52,505 nt of DNA, taken from Alphaproteobacteria bacterium (GTDB taxonomy: Bacteria > Pseudomonadota > Alphaproteobacteria > UBA2966 > CAIVPW01). How positions within the stretch are numbered: position 1 is the first letter of the stretch; each line of letters begins with the position of its first letter. The translations under genes and the position numbers were made by a program. Of this stretch, positions 1 to 7,906 are shown piece by piece. The stretch spans positions 1 to 52,505 of the forward strand of contig VGER01000007.1 of NCBI GenBank assembly GCA_016869235.1. The letters are read 5' to 3'. The notes under the pieces are model-generated. The model was not told the DNA's origin and made no database searches. It saw nothing but the letters and a program-made list of their open reading frames with translations.

Positions 1-49
1 TCACAAGGCTCTCAGACGGTGAGGTCGTCTTCGTGGATTTCTGTCTCAT
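1..49 (-). CDS. IS3-family transposase OrfA, N-terminus only (partial)
   Basis: Minus-strand ATG at 49 gives MRQKSTKTTSPSESLV and then runs off the window. This opening resembles the OrfA start of an IS3-group transposase that typically continues with a VKDIRRATR-like helix-turn-helix region. The call rests on recognising the N-terminal pattern and on the nearby gene truncation, so it is a family-level assignment. The AGAGGAAACGAG stretch just before the ATG is a plausible ribosome site. Confidence 0.6.
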   Translation of the reverse strand, partial: MRQKSTKTTSPSESLV

Positions 50-135
50 CTCGTTTCCTCTCGGGTTCACGATGAGCCGGAAATCCTCCCTTCCTCAAGA
101 CGCTAAATCCGTATCACTGGTCCTGACCCCGAACA
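1..135 (-). mobile_element. End of an IS3-family insertion sequence, cut by the window edge
   Basis: The element is inferred from the transposase start at 49-1 and from the neighbouring sensor gene losing homology near position 136. The outermost bases, read on the minus strand, begin TGTTCGGGGTCAGG and are followed by a spacer with a good ribosome site (AGAGGAAACGAG) before the transposase ATG. IS3 ends usually start with TG, which fits. The exact boundary cannot be proved without the other end and the target duplication. Confidence 0.6.
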
Positions 136-657
136 GTCCAGTGCGGCCTCGTACATTTGCTGAACCCCATCCGCGCGGAAGAGCCGGTCGGTGAACTGGA
201 ACAGGGCAGACTGCTCGCGCACACGCGCTGCGAGTTCCGCCTCGAACTGCTTGCGCGCACTGATATCGACGAGCACGTTCACGGCGCCGACGAAGTTGCC
301 TTTCCCATCGCGGATTGGCGTGGGCAGAGGCATGAACGGTACGCGGCTCCCGTCTGGTCGCTCGCCAATTGCCTCTGTACCGCGCACCGCGCGTTGCTCC
401 TTTACGGCGATCGCCATCGGGCATTGATCGTGTGGCAGCGGCTGACCGTCGGCCGAATAATGCTTCCAGGTGGTGCACCACTTATCCACACCGAGGCGCG
501 GCGTCCGCCCCGCGAAGTCCGCCGCGGCCCGGTTGTAGTAAGTGATGCCGCCGGTCGGGTCGGTCGCGTAGACCGGTGTCGGCAGGCCATCGAGCAGGGC
601 CGCGAAGTCGACGCCGCCCTTTGGCTCTTTCCGGGGGGTGCTGGAACGGGGCTTCAC
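103..657 (-). pseudogene. PAS-domain sensor protein truncated by an IS
   Basis: The product carries one PAS domain (roughly residues 15-115; DGLPTPVYATDPTGGITYYN, then a PLPTPIRDGKGNFVGAVNVLVDIS core and the ISARK junction). It then enters a coiled linker and the first helix of a GAF-like domain (EQSALFQFTDRLFRADG...EAALD), and stops nine codons later in IS sequence. Intact relatives continue through GAF into a histidine kinase, so the output domains are lost. I prefer GTG at 657, preceded by GCGAGG, over ATG at 711. With no transmitter module left, signalling function is unlikely, although the PAS domain may still fold. Confidence 0.7.
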
Positions 658-721
658 GTGATCCTCGCAGGGTTCCTCCGCGAGGATACATCGGGGGGAG
701 CCGGGGAACATGCTGGCCCCT

Positions 722-739
722 CTAGGGTGTTTACCCTAG
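722..739. promoter_or_regulatory. 7-bp inverted repeat upstream of the PAS gene
   Basis: CTAGGGT-gttt-ACCCTAG is a perfect inverted repeat with a 4-base spacer. It lies 65 bp upstream of the preferred start of the leftward PAS gene and beyond the stop of the HIT gene. It could be an operator or a small hairpin in the untranslated leader. No known family site is recognised. Confidence 0.35.
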
Positions 740-822
740 GCGCCAGCATTGATCCGCACCGCATTTCGGTTCACGGATCGAACGGTCGCGCTAACGCGCC
801 GCCGCCGCGTTCGGCATGTGCG

Positions 823-1185
823 CTATCCGCGCGCCACCATCGGCCCCACACTCCCGCCGCCCAGGATGTGGATGTGGAAGTGCGGCACTTCCTGGCCGCC
901 GTTCATGCCGGTGTTGGCGATGAGGCGATAGCCGGCGTCGACGACGCCGGCGGCCTTCGCGGCCGCCGCGACCGCCTTGTAGAAGCCGGTCTGCTCGGCG
1001 GCCGAGGCGCGCGCCGTGAAGTCGGTGAAGTCCACGTACTTGCCCTTGGGGATCACCAGCACGTGCACCGGCTTGGCGGGCCGGATGTCGTGGAAGGCGA
1101 GGGCGTGCTCGCTTTCGTGGACCTTCTTCGATGGAATCTCGCCGCGCAGGATCTTGGCGAACACGTTGTTGTCGTCGTAGGGCAC
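823..1185 (-). CDS. HIT-family nucleotide phosphoramidase/hydrolase (HinT-like)
   Basis: A 120-residue histidine-triad protein. It begins (M)PYDDNNVFAKILRGEIP and ends with the HFHIHI triad near residues 103-108, whose central histidine attacks the alpha-phosphate of purine nucleoside phosphoramidates. The start is GTG at 1185 because a strong AGGAGGA (1192-1198) sits just ahead of it; longer in-frame starts lack conservation. In many alphaproteobacteria this gene follows hisE at the end of the his cluster. Here it is separated from hisE by an inserted reductase/LysR pair. Cytosolic, and the family assignment is secure. Confidence 0.9.
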   Translation of the reverse strand: MPYDDNNVFAKILRGEIPSKKVHESEHALAFHDIRPAKPVHVLVIPKGKYVDFTDFTARASAAEQTGFYKAVAAAAKAAGVVDAGYRLIANTGMNGGQEVPHFHIHILGGGSVGPMVARG

Positions 1186-1282
1186 CGGCGATCCTCCTCG
1201 GCCCGGGAATGGAAGCGGCGATCTTAGCGCGCCGAGGGAACTCCGCGGCAGCGCAAGGTCGCCGGCATCCACTGCGCGCCGG

Positions 1283-1852
1283 TCAGGCGGCGGCCACCCA
1301 CGCGGGCGCGATCCCGGTGCCGCGGCCGGCGACGTAGCCGAGATAGATGTTGAGCATCCCGACCGGCTCGAGGTTGCGGGAGTTCGCCAGCGGACCGGCG
1401 TCGATCACCTCGAAGCCGGCGCTCCCCGCCATGGAGCGGACGACTGCCTTTGCTGCCGCGTCGTCTCCGGCCACGAACACCTGGACCTGTGCATTGCCGC
1501 CCAGCACCCCGGCGAAGACGGTGTTGAAGGCCTTCACGACCTTGGCGCGCGGCACCGCCCGCTGGATTTCCTCGGCGGCCGAGGTGGTGTGGCCGAGCGA
1601 GAGACCGTACATGTCGGCCGTGAGCGGGTTCGAGATGTCGACGACGATCTTGCCGTCGAGGTCGCCGGCGGCGCGCGAGACATCCGTCACGGCAACGGCA
1701 GTGGCGGACGCGCCCGCAGCGCGGGCCGCCGTGGTGGCCTGGGACGCGTCCTTGGCGGTGATGGCGACGGTGTGGCCCGCGGCGGCCAGCCGCTTGGCGA
1801 ACGCAGCGCCCATGTTGCCGGCGCCGATGATGCCGATCTTGAGCTTGGTCAT
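1283..1852 (-). CDS. NADP-dependent oxidoreductase of the F420 reductase (NpdG-like) family
   Basis: A 189-residue Rossmann protein. The N-terminus [23 protein letters not shown] holds the GxGxxG dinucleotide loop, followed by a short VVDISNPL segment and VVKAFNT, both typical of the F420:NADP oxidoreductase family. Many bacterial members do not use F420, so the substrate is unknown. It runs divergently from a LysR-type gene, the usual layout for a regulator and its target, and the pair interrupts the hisE-HIT gene junction. A GGAG ribosome site precedes ATG 1852. Confidence 0.75.
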   Translation of the reverse strand: MTKLKIGIIGAGNMGAAFAKRLAAAGHTVAITAKDASQATTAARAAGASATAVAVTDVSRAAGDLDGKIVVDISNPLTADMYGLSLGHTTSAAEEIQRAVPRAKVVKAFNTVFAGVLGGNAQVQVFVAGDDAAAKAVVRSMAGSAGFEVIDAGPLANSRNLEPVGMLNIYLGYVAGRGTGIAPAWVAAA

Positions 1853-1927
1853 GGGAATTCTCCTGTGCGAAGCGAAGGAAGCAACGGCGCCAACATGGGC
1901 CGCCGACCCAATTCAAAACAGAGATAA

Positions 1928-1947
1928 AGATACGAACATCTCTATCT
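1928..1947. promoter_or_regulatory. Candidate LysR-type operator between the divergent genes
   Basis: AGATA-N10-TATCT is an inverted repeat lying in the only AT-rich part of the 122-bp divergent intergenic region. Overlapping GATA/TATC half-sites surround it. Position and symmetry suit a LysR-type recognition site controlling the reductase gene, but no regulator-specific consensus is known to me. Confidence 0.4.
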
Positions 1948-1974
1948 GTTATCTTGATTGTTCCGGAGGCACGG

Positions 1975-2922
1975 ATGGATGGCCTGACCCTGGATCAGCT
2001 GGCGGTGTTTGCCGCGGTCGTCGATCACGGCAGCTTCTCCGGCGCGGCCCGGGCGCTGCGGCGCGCCCAGTCGGCGATCACCTACGCGGTGCAGCATCTC
2101 GAACAGTAGACCGGCACGGAGCTGTTCGACCGCACCACCTACCGGCCGACCCTGACGCCGGCCGGTCGCGCCTTGCTGCCGCGTGCGCGACGCGTGCTGG
2201 AAGACCTCGCCGCGTTTCGCACGCAAGCCCGCGGCCTGGTGGCGGGGCATGAGGCGCGCATCACGCTGGCGATCGATATCGTCGCGCCGGCTCAGCCGCT
2301 GACGGCTGCCCTGGTGGAGTTCGCCCGGACGTTTCCCATGGTCGAGGTCGCGATCCTGGCGCAGCCGATGGACGCCACGCTGGACCGCTTGCGGCGCGGC
2401 GCCGCGGACCTCGGGCTCGTGGTCGACGTTCCCGCCCCAGGGTTGTTCGAGGGCCTGGCACGCGTCCGCTGCGGAACGATCGACTTCGTCGTCGTTGCCG
2501 CACCGCACCACGCGTTGGCGCGCATGCGTGGGCCGCTCAGCGCCGCCGACCTGCGCGACCATACGCAAATCCTGCTGTAATCGGGGTTGGAGACGAGCGG
2601 CGCCACGGACTGGGCGGCCTATGCACTCAACCGCTGGCGCGTGAACGACCTTGGCCTGCGGCACAGCCTGCTGCTGGCGGGCGCCGGGTGGAGCAGCAGG
2701 CCGCGCCACCTGGTGGCCGATGATCTGCGCGCCGGACGCCTGATCGCGCTGCGACTCGACCGCGTCAGCGGCTCAGAGCAGCTGCCGCTGAGCGTCGCAC
2801 ATCGCAAGGCGGGTGTGCTGGGGCCCGCCGCCCTGTGGCTGCGTGACCGCCTTGTCGAAGATGCCGCCGAGCCTTCCCCAAAGTCAGAGAGCGTTCGCCG
2901 CAAGCGCGCCGCGCGGGGGTGA
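1975..2922 (+). pseudogene. LysR-family transcriptional regulator with two in-frame stops
   Basis: One continuous reading frame encodes a LysR regulator. It has an N-terminal winged helix (DQLAVFAAVVDHGSFSGAAR), then LFDRTTYRPTLTPAGRALLPRAR, then the effector domain to about codon 315. The frame is broken by TAG at 2107-2109, right after the DNA-binding helices, and by TAA at 2578-2580. Family conservation suggests both replaced glutamine codons by a single C-to-T change. A good GGAGG (1965-1969) precedes the ATG. Probably an inactivated regulator; sequencing error is possible but would have to occur twice. Confidence 0.85.
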
Positions 2923-2928
2923 CGAACC

Positions 2929-3246
2929 CTAGCCCTTGCGCGCGGCCTTTTCGGCCAGCCCCGATTTGCCCTCGCGGCGCTCGAGCTCGGCGAACACGTC
3001 GGCGGGCGAGATGCCCTGGTCGGCCCACAGCACCATCAGGTGGTAGAGCAGGTCGGCCGATTCGCGGATGACCGCGTTGCGGTCGTCCTGCATCGCCGCC
3101 ACCACCGTCTCCACCGCCTCCTCACCGACCTTGCGCGCCATCGCCGGCGGGCCCTTGGCGAACAGGGTCGTGGTGTAGCTGGTGGCGGGATCGCCGCCGC
3201 GGCGGTTGAGGATGGTGGTGTAGAGGCGGTCGAGGATGTCGGGCAT
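2929..3246 (-). CDS. hisE: Phosphoribosyl-ATP diphosphatase
   Basis: A 105-residue MazG-like all-alpha enzyme. It hydrolyses phosphoribosyl-ATP to phosphoribosyl-AMP and diphosphate, the second step of histidine synthesis. The metal-binding motif KVGEEAVETVVAA and the following ESADLLYHLMVL helix are intact. It is the last his gene of the leftward run after hisF. No hisI (cyclohydrolase) is in the window. Start ATG 3246 gives the usual family length. Confidence 0.93.
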   Translation of the reverse strand: MPDILDRLYTTILNRRGGDPATSYTTTLFAKGPPAMARKVGEEAVETVVAAMQDDRNAVIRESADLLYHLMVLWADQGISPADVFAELERREGKSGLAEKAARKG

Positions 3247-3266
3247 GGCTCGCTGACCTAATGGAC

Positions 3267-3293
3267 CTCGTCCTTCGACGGGCTGAGGACGAG
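3267..3293. repeat. Palindromic intergenic repeat between hisE and hisF
   Basis: CTCGTCCT - tcgacgggctg - AGGACGAG forms an 8-bp perfect inverted repeat in the short hisE-hisF gap. Its core resembles the CCTTCGACGGGCTCAGGACGA-type dispersed palindromes common in GC-rich alphaproteobacterial genomes. It would form a hairpin in the his mRNA and may shield or separate the two messages. That it is repeated elsewhere in the genome is inferred, as only this copy lies in the window. Confidence 0.6.
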
Positions 3294-3302
3294 AACGGGT
3301 TC

Positions 3303-4061
3303 TTACTCTCGCACCGCGATGCCGTGCTCGGCCAGATGGCGCTTGGCCGCGGGGATCGACACCTCGTTGAAGTGGAAGATGGAGGCGGCGAGCACGGCCG
3401 AGGCGTGGCCGTCGCGGATGCCCTCCAAGAGGTGCTGTGCGGTGCCGGCGCCGCCTGAGGCGATCACCGGCACGCGCACCGAATCGGCGATGGCGCGGGT
3501 GAGCGCGAGGTCATAGCCGTTCTTGGTGCCGTCGCGGTCCATGGAGGTTAGCAGGATTTCGCCGGCGCCGAGCTCGACTACGCGGTGCGCCCATGCGACG
3601 GCGTCGAGGCCCGCGTCCTTGCGGCCGCCATGGGTGAACACGCCCCAGCGGCCGGGCGCCACCTGCTTGGCGTCGATTGCCACGACGATGCACTGGCTGC
3701 CGAACTTCTCGGATGCCTCGCGCACCACGTCGGGGTTCGCCACCGCGGCGGTGTTGATGCCGACCTTGTCGGCGCCGGCGAGCAACAGGCGCCGCACGTC
3801 GGCGGGCGTGCGCACGCCGCCGCCGACGGTGACGGGCATGAAGCACGCCTCGGCGGTGCGCGCCACCACGTCGAACAGCGCGGCGCGGCCTTCGTGGCTG
3901 GCGGAGATGTCGAGGTAGCAGAGCTCGTCGGTGCCCTCGGCGTCGTAGCGGCGCGCCTGTAACAGCGGATCGCCGGCGTCGCGGTGGTTGACGTACTCAA
4001 CGCCTTTGACGACGCGCCCTTCGTGCACGTCGAGGCACGCGATGATGCGCGGCTTCAGCAT
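3303..4061 (-). CDS. hisF: Imidazole glycerol phosphate synthase, cyclase subunit
   Basis: A 252-residue (beta/alpha)8 barrel that uses ammonia from HisH to make imidazole glycerol phosphate and AICAR. It begins [20 protein letters not shown] with catalytic Asp11. The second acid lies in [14 protein letters not shown], and the phosphate loops VGGGVRT and ASGGAGT are present. The start at 4061 lies 4 bases after the hisA stop, consistent with one message. HisH is encoded three genes upstream. The AICAR by-product links to PurH, also in this window. Confidence 0.96.
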   Translation of the reverse strand: MLKPRIIACLDVHEGRVVKGVEYVNHRDAGDPLLQARRYDAEGTDELCYLDISASHEGRAALFDVVARTAEACFMPVTVGGGVRTPADVRRLLLAGADKVGINTAAVANPDVVREASEKFGSQCIVVAIDAKQVAPGRWGVFTHGGRKDAGLDAVAWAHRVVELGAGEILLTSMDRDGTKNGYDLALTRAIADSVRVPVIASGGAGTAQHLLEGIRDGHASAVLAASIFHFNEVSIPAAKRHLAEHGIAVRE

Positions 4062-4065
4062 GCGG

Positions 4066-4803
4066 CTAGCCGATGAGGGCGAGCGCCTTGGCGGGATCGA
4101 TGCGGCCGTCGTAGAGGGCGCGCCCGGCAATGACGCCGGCGAGGTTGGCGGCGCGGCCTTGCACCTTTGCCCACTTCAGGCGGCGGATGTCGTCGAGGCT
4201 GGAGACGCCGCCGGAGGCGACGATCGGCATGGAGACGGACTTGGCGAGCTCCATGGTCGCCTCGACGTTCAGGCCCTGCATGGCGCCGTCGCGGTCGACG
4301 TCGGTGTGGATGATGGCGGCGACCCCGGAGTCCTCGAACTGGCGCGCGAGCGCGATCACCGTGACGTCGGAGCTCATCGCCCATCCTTCGACCGCGACCC
4401 GGCCGGCGCGCGCGTCGACGCCGACGGCGACCTTGCCGGGCCAGCGCTTGCACGCGTCGCGCACCAGCTCGGGCTCGCGCAGCGCGGCGGTGCCCATCAC
4501 GACGCGGGCGACGCCTTTCTCGAGCCAGCTTTCGATGGCTGCCTGCGTGCGGATGCCGCCGCCGAGCTGGATCTGCACTTGCGGCACGGTCTTGAGGATC
4601 GATTCCACCGCGGCGCCGTTCACCGCCTTGCCGGAGAACGCGCCGTTGAGGTCGACGACGTGGATCCACGGAAAGCCCTGGCCGGCGAAGGTGCGCGCCT
4701 GGTCGGCGGGGTCGGTGTTGAACACGGTGGCGGCCGCCATGTCGCCGCGCACCAGGCGAACGCAGTGGCCGTCCTTGAGGTCGATCGCCGGGAAGAGGGT
4801 CAC
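4066..4803 (-). CDS. hisA: ProFAR isomerase (phosphoribosylformimino-5-aminoimidazole carboxamide ribotide isomerase)
   Basis: A 245-residue (beta/alpha)8 barrel catalysing the Amadori rearrangement before HisF/HisH. The catalytic acid Asp8 is in FPAIDLKDG and the second lies in [12 protein letters not shown]. The phosphate-binding turns QLGGGIRT and VASGGVSS are intact. It ends 4 bases before the hisF start. HisA and HisF are related barrels, and both are complete here. Confidence 0.96.
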   Translation of the reverse strand: MTLFPAIDLKDGHCVRLVRGDMAAATVFNTDPADQARTFAGQGFPWIHVVDLNGAFSGKAVNGAAVESILKTVPQVQIQLGGGIRTQAAIESWLEKGVARVVMGTAALREPELVRDACKRWPGKVAVGVDARAGRVAVEGWAMSSDVTVIALARQFEDSGVAAIIHTDVDRDGAMQGLNVEATMELAKSVSMPIVASGGVSSLDDIRRLKWAKVQGRAANLAGVIAGRALYDGRIDPAKALALIG

Positions 4804-4813
4804 GTTGTGCCAA

Positions 4814-5431
4814 TCATGGGCGCCGCACGATCGGCGTCACCGACGCTGGGCTCGCCTCACGCGCGCGCTCGAGCGCGGTCTTGCCGATGGGCATGATCTC
4901 CTTGACGTAGTAGTGGCCGACGATGAACTTGCCGTCGACCTTGGCGTACTTCTGCTTGGTCGCCCAGCGCACGAACCCGTGGCTTTCGTACAGCGCGATG
5001 GCCGCCTTCTGGGTGTCGCGTACGTTGAGCTCGATGGCCTCGAAGCCGCGTTCGGCGGCGCGCCGGTCGATCGCCTGCAGCAGCCCGCGCGCGAGCCCAT
5101 GGCCGCGCGCGTGCGGCGCGACGAAGAACGTCGTGATCATGGCGGCGAACGCCTGCGCCTCGTTATTGGCGGGCGGGCGCACCAGTTGCGCCGAGCCGAC
5201 GATGGTGCCGTCGTAGCGCGCCACCACCAGCTCGCGCTCGGGCACCAGCAGCACGCCACGCCAGTAGGCCTCGAGCTTCTCGCGCGGCGGCGGCTTGAGC
5301 CAGCCGAAGCCGTTGCCGTCGACGATGGCTTCCTCGGTGGCGCAGCAAAGGTCCTCGAGGTCGGTGCCGGCGAAGCGCGCCAGCCACTCGACGGAGGTGC
5401 TGACCGGATGGATTTCGGTTTCGGCGGCCAT
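4814..5431 (-). CDS. GNAT-family N-acetyltransferase
   Basis: About 205 residues with a GNAT fold. Strand 4 and the acetyl-CoA loop are seen in [20 protein letters not shown] (an R/Q-x-x-G-x-G/A-type pattern), followed by [25 protein letters not shown], the classic C-terminal acceptor half. The substrate is unknown. It is placed between hisH and hisA in the leftward his run, so it is probably co-transcribed. ATG 5431 avoids overlap with hisH; GTG 5461 would add ten residues and overlap the hisH end. Confidence 0.8.
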   Translation of the reverse strand: MAAETEIHPVSTSVEWLARFAGTDLEDLCCATEEAIVDGNGFGWLKPPPREKLEAYWRGVLLVPERELVVARYDGTIVGSAQLVRPPANNEAQAFAAMITTFFVAPHARGHGLARGLLQAIDRRAAERGFEAIELNVRDTQKAAIALYESHGFVRWATKQKYAKVDGKFIVGHYYVKEIMPIGKTALERAREASPASVTPIVRRP

Positions 5432-5448
5432 GCTGCACGCGCCCGCGA

Positions 5449-6099
5449 TTAGGGACGCCACTCCAAGAAGTTGCCGATCAGCCGCAAGCCCACCGCCTGG
5501 CTCTTCTCGGGGTGGAACTGCGTGCCGACGATATTGTCGCGGCCGACGATGGCAGCAAGTGGGCCGCCGTAGCTGACGGTGGCCAGCACGTCGGAGGCAT
5601 GCCGACTGCGCATGGCGTAGCTGTGCACGAAGTAGGCGTGCGCGCCGCTCTCGATGCCGGCCAGCACCGGATGTCGCGGGGCAGTGACGGTGAGGTCATT
5701 CCAGCCCATGTGCGGGACTTTCAGCGCGTCGCCTTCGATCTCGGTAACGTCGCCTGCGATCCACCCCAGGCCGTCGTGCTCGCCGTGCTCGAAGCCCCAG
5801 TCGGCCAGCAGCTGCATGCCGACGCAAATGCCGAGGAACGGCGCGCGCCGTTGCAGCACCGCTTCTTCCATGGCGTCGGTCATGCCGGGGACCGCTTCCA
5901 GGCCATGCATGCAGTCAGCGAAAGCACCGACGCCGGGCAGCACGACGCGCTCGGCGGCGCGCACCGCATCGGCGTCGGAGGTGACGCCGACTTCGCCCGC
6001 GTAGCGACGCTCGGCGGCGACGCGCTCGAACGCCTTGGCGGCGGAGCGCAGGTTGCCGGAGCCGTAGTCGACGATGGCGACGCCGAGGGTCTTTGCCAC
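5449..6099 (-). CDS. hisH: Imidazole glycerol phosphate synthase, glutaminase subunit
   Basis: A class I glutamine amidotransferase of 216 residues that supplies ammonia to HisF. The start [13 protein letters not shown], oxyanion strand LPGVGAF, nucleophile elbow GICVGMQ (Cys92) and the catalytic His-Glu in TQFHPEKSQ are all present. It starts with GTG at 6099, just after a DUF2628 gene. It lies in the same leftward operon as hisB, hisA, hisF and hisE. Confidence 0.95.
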   Translation of the reverse strand: MAKTLGVAIVDYGSGNLRSAAKAFERVAAERRYAGEVGVTSDADAVRAAERVVLPGVGAFADCMHGLEAVPGMTDAMEEAVLQRRAPFLGICVGMQLLADWGFEHGEHDGLGWIAGDVTEIEGDALKVPHMGWNDLTVTAPRHPVLAGIESGAHAYFVHSYAMRSRHASDVLATVSYGGPLAAIVGRDNIVGTQFHPEKSQAVGLRLIGNFLEWRP

Positions 6100-6105
6100 G
6101 GGGCC

Positions 6106-6510
6106 TTAGACGCCGTACATCGAGTTCATGGAGGCGAACAGGCGGCGCTTGGCGTCGCCCAGATCGGCGCCGCTCACCACGCTCACCAGCTCGTGGCCGG
6201 AGCGGGCCAGCGACCATTGGCGCAGGTCGTTGCCGAACAGACCGAGCAGGAGCAGCACGCCCAGGCCGAGCCAGCGGGCGAGGTCGTCCTCGGCGCCGAG
6301 CATGCTGGGCACGAGCGCGATGCCGACTGCGACAAGCAGCGCAAACACCACCCACATGCGGTTGGCGAGCGCCCACAGCGGGCCGAAAAACAGCGCCGGC
6401 CAGCAGACGCCTTCCTTCACCAGCACGTACGAGTCCTCCGGCGTGCTGCGCGCGCGCCCCTTGACCTTCGTCTCGACACGTCGCTCGAAGACTGCGTAGA
6501 GGCGAGTCAT
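6106..6510 (-). CDS. DUF2628-family small membrane protein
   Basis: A 134-residue protein. A soluble N-terminus ([10 protein letters not shown]...) is followed by [21 protein letters not shown] and two or three hydrophobic spans (about residues 38-70 and 82-98). This is the pattern of the DUF2628 family often found among alphaproteobacterial his genes. Its ATG overlaps the hisB stop in an ATGA (6507-6510), indicating translational coupling to hisB. No biochemical role is established. The his linkage could be functional or simply co-inherited. Confidence 0.8.
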   Translation of the reverse strand: MTRLYAVFERRVETKVKGRARSTPEDSYVLVKEGVCWPALFFGPLWALANRMWVVFALLVAVGIALVPSMLGAEDDLARWLGLGVLLLLGLFGNDLRQWSLARSGHELVSVVSGADLGDAKRRLFASMNSMYGV

Positions 6511-7169
6511 TTCTTGCTCGCGCGTTTCGCGGTGCGTTTCGGTGCGGCCGCCTTCTTGGCGGACGGGGGAGTGACATTCCCCGACAGCACGCCCTTGGTG
6601 CTGGGCACGGCGTTGGCCTTGCGCTCGTCGATGGTGAAGGCTTCGCGCAGCGCGCGCGCCAGGCCTTTGAAGCACGACTCGACGATGTGGTGGCTGTTCT
6701 CGCCGTAGACGTTCTCGATGTGCAGCGTCAGGCCGCAGTTCTGTGCAAAGGCCTGGAACCATTCCTTGAACAGCTGCGTGTCGAAGTCGCCGAGGCGCTG
6801 GGTCGGCACCTTCACCTTCCACACCAGGTACGGGCGGTCGGAGGCGTCGAGCGCGACGCGTGTCAGCGTCTCGTCCATCGGCACGTGCACGTCGGCGAAG
6901 CGGCGGATGCCGCGGCGGTCGCCGAGCGCCTTGTACATTGCTTGGCCGATGGCGATGCCGGAGTCCTCGGTGGTGTGGTGCGCGTCGATGTGCAGGTCGC
7001 CCTTGGCCTCGACCGTGAGGTCGATGAGCGAGTGGCGCGACAGCTGCTCGAGCATGTGGTCGAGGAAGCCGATGCCGGTCGCCACCTTGTAGACGCCCGA
7101 GCCGTCGAGGTTGATCTCAACGCAGATGCGGGTCTCGGTGGTGCTGCGTTCGACCGTCGCGGTGCGCAT
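6507..7169 (-). CDS. hisB: Imidazoleglycerol-phosphate dehydratase
   Basis: A manganese enzyme that dehydrates imidazole glycerol phosphate to imidazole acetol phosphate. The two metal motifs [14 protein letters not shown] and [19 protein letters not shown] are intact, as is [14 protein letters not shown]. Start ATG 7169 gives 220 residues. The enzyme core normally ends near STKGVL, but here about 20 extra residues rich in Ala, Lys and Arg follow, an unusual basic tail. It is the first gene of the leftward his run. Confidence 0.95.
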   Translation of the reverse strand: MRTATVERSTTETRICVEINLDGSGVYKVATGIGFLDHMLEQLSRHSLIDLTVEAKGDLHIDAHHTTEDSGIAIGQAMYKALGDRRGIRRFADVHVPMDETLTRVALDASDRPYLVWKVKVPTQRLGDFDTQLFKEWFQAFAQNCGLTLHIENVYGENSHHIVESCFKGLARALREAFTIDERKANAVPSTKGVLSGNVTPPSAKKAAAPKRTAKRASKK

Positions 7170-7202
7170 GAGTCGGGCCGGAAAGGGGCGGATTTCGGCG
7201 CC

Positions 7203-7231
7203 CCTATAGCAGGAAGACCCCGGCGAATCCA
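7203..7231 (-). promoter_or_regulatory. Possible promoter of the his operon
   Basis: On the minus strand TGGATT, a 17-base spacer and TATAGG precede the hisB ATG by about 35 bp. The -35 is poor, so this is only a candidate, but it is the best sigma70-like match ahead of the his run. Confidence 0.35.
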
Positions 7232-7266
7232 TGGGTTTAGGGGTCCTGTACCGGTGGCCAGGCCGC

Positions 7267-7294
7267 CTTGACGGGGGTCCGAGGCTCCCCACAT
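7267..7294 (+). promoter_or_regulatory. Sigma32 (RpoH)-like heat-shock promoter for hslVU
   Basis: CTTGAC, a 14-base spacer and CCCCACAT closely follow the CTTGAAA-N11-16-CCCCATNT pattern of RpoH promoters. Transcription would start near 7302 and leave a leader of about 50 bases before hslV. hslVU is a classic RpoH regulon member, so position and motif agree. Confidence 0.6.
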
Positions 7295-7354
7295 GTTGGG
7301 CCTCGTTCCTGGCCGTGAGCCACGGCCCAGCTACCCAAGGCAAGTCGAGGCGGC

Positions 7355-7900
7355 ATGGCGGAAACCACCCCCGCGTGGCACGGCACCACCATCATCTCGG
7401 TGCGCAAGAACGACAAAGTGGTCATCGCCGGCGATGGCCAGGTGACCATGAAGGACACCATCCTCAAGCACAGCGCCACCAAGGTGCGCCGGCTGAAGGG
7501 CGACCAGGTGATCGCGGGCTTCGCCGGCGCCACTGCCGACGCGTTCACGCTGTTCGAGCGCCTGGAGTCGCGCTTGGAGAAACATCCCGGCCAGCTGACG
7601 CGCGCGTGCGTCGAGCTCGCCAAGGATTGGCGCACTGACCGCTACCTGCGCCGCCTGGAGGCGATCATGGCGGTAGCCGACAAGCAGGTGAGCCTGATCC
7701 TGTCGGGCACCGGCGACGTGGTGGAGCCGGACGACCAGATCATCGGCATCGGCTCGGGCGGCAACTACGCGCTCGCCGCGGCGCGCGCGCTCATCGACCG
7801 CCAGGACATGGACGCCGAGGCCATTGCGCGGCGCGCCCTGGAGATCGCCGCCGGCATCTGCGTGTTCACCAACAACCACGTCACCCTGGAAACTCTGTAA
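7355..7900 (+). CDS. hslV: ATP-dependent protease HslVU, peptidase subunit
   Basis: A 181-residue proteasome-beta-like subunit that forms a double hexamer capped by HslU and degrades misfolded proteins. The catalytic threonine is in [10 protein letters not shown] after a short propeptide (Thr11 as read here). The GDGQVT and VRRL(K)[16 protein letters not shown] segments are conserved. It is followed after 6 bases by hslU, so both are one message behind the RpoH-like promoter. Confidence 0.95.
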   Translation: MAETTPAWHGTTIISVRKNDKVVIAGDGQVTMKDTILKHSATKVRRLKGDQVIAGFAGATADAFTLFERLESRLEKHPGQLTRACVELAKDWRTDRYLRRLEAIMAVADKQVSLILSGTGDVVEPDDQIIGIGSGGNYALAAARALIDRQDMDAEAIARRALEIAAGICVFTNNHVTLETL

Positions 7901-7906
7901 CCGCAC

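Noticed and set aside
1975..2922. LysR stops as genetic recoding (TAG and TAA read as Gln)
   Set aside because: All housekeeping genes here end at TAG, TAA or TGA as usual, so a general reassignment of these codons is excluded.
7240..7252. GGTCCTGTACC here and at the right-edge IS end, possibly an IS relic before hslV
   Set aside because: The match is 11 bases only and no further similarity to the IS5-type end follows. Shared 11-mers are expected by chance in 52 kb.
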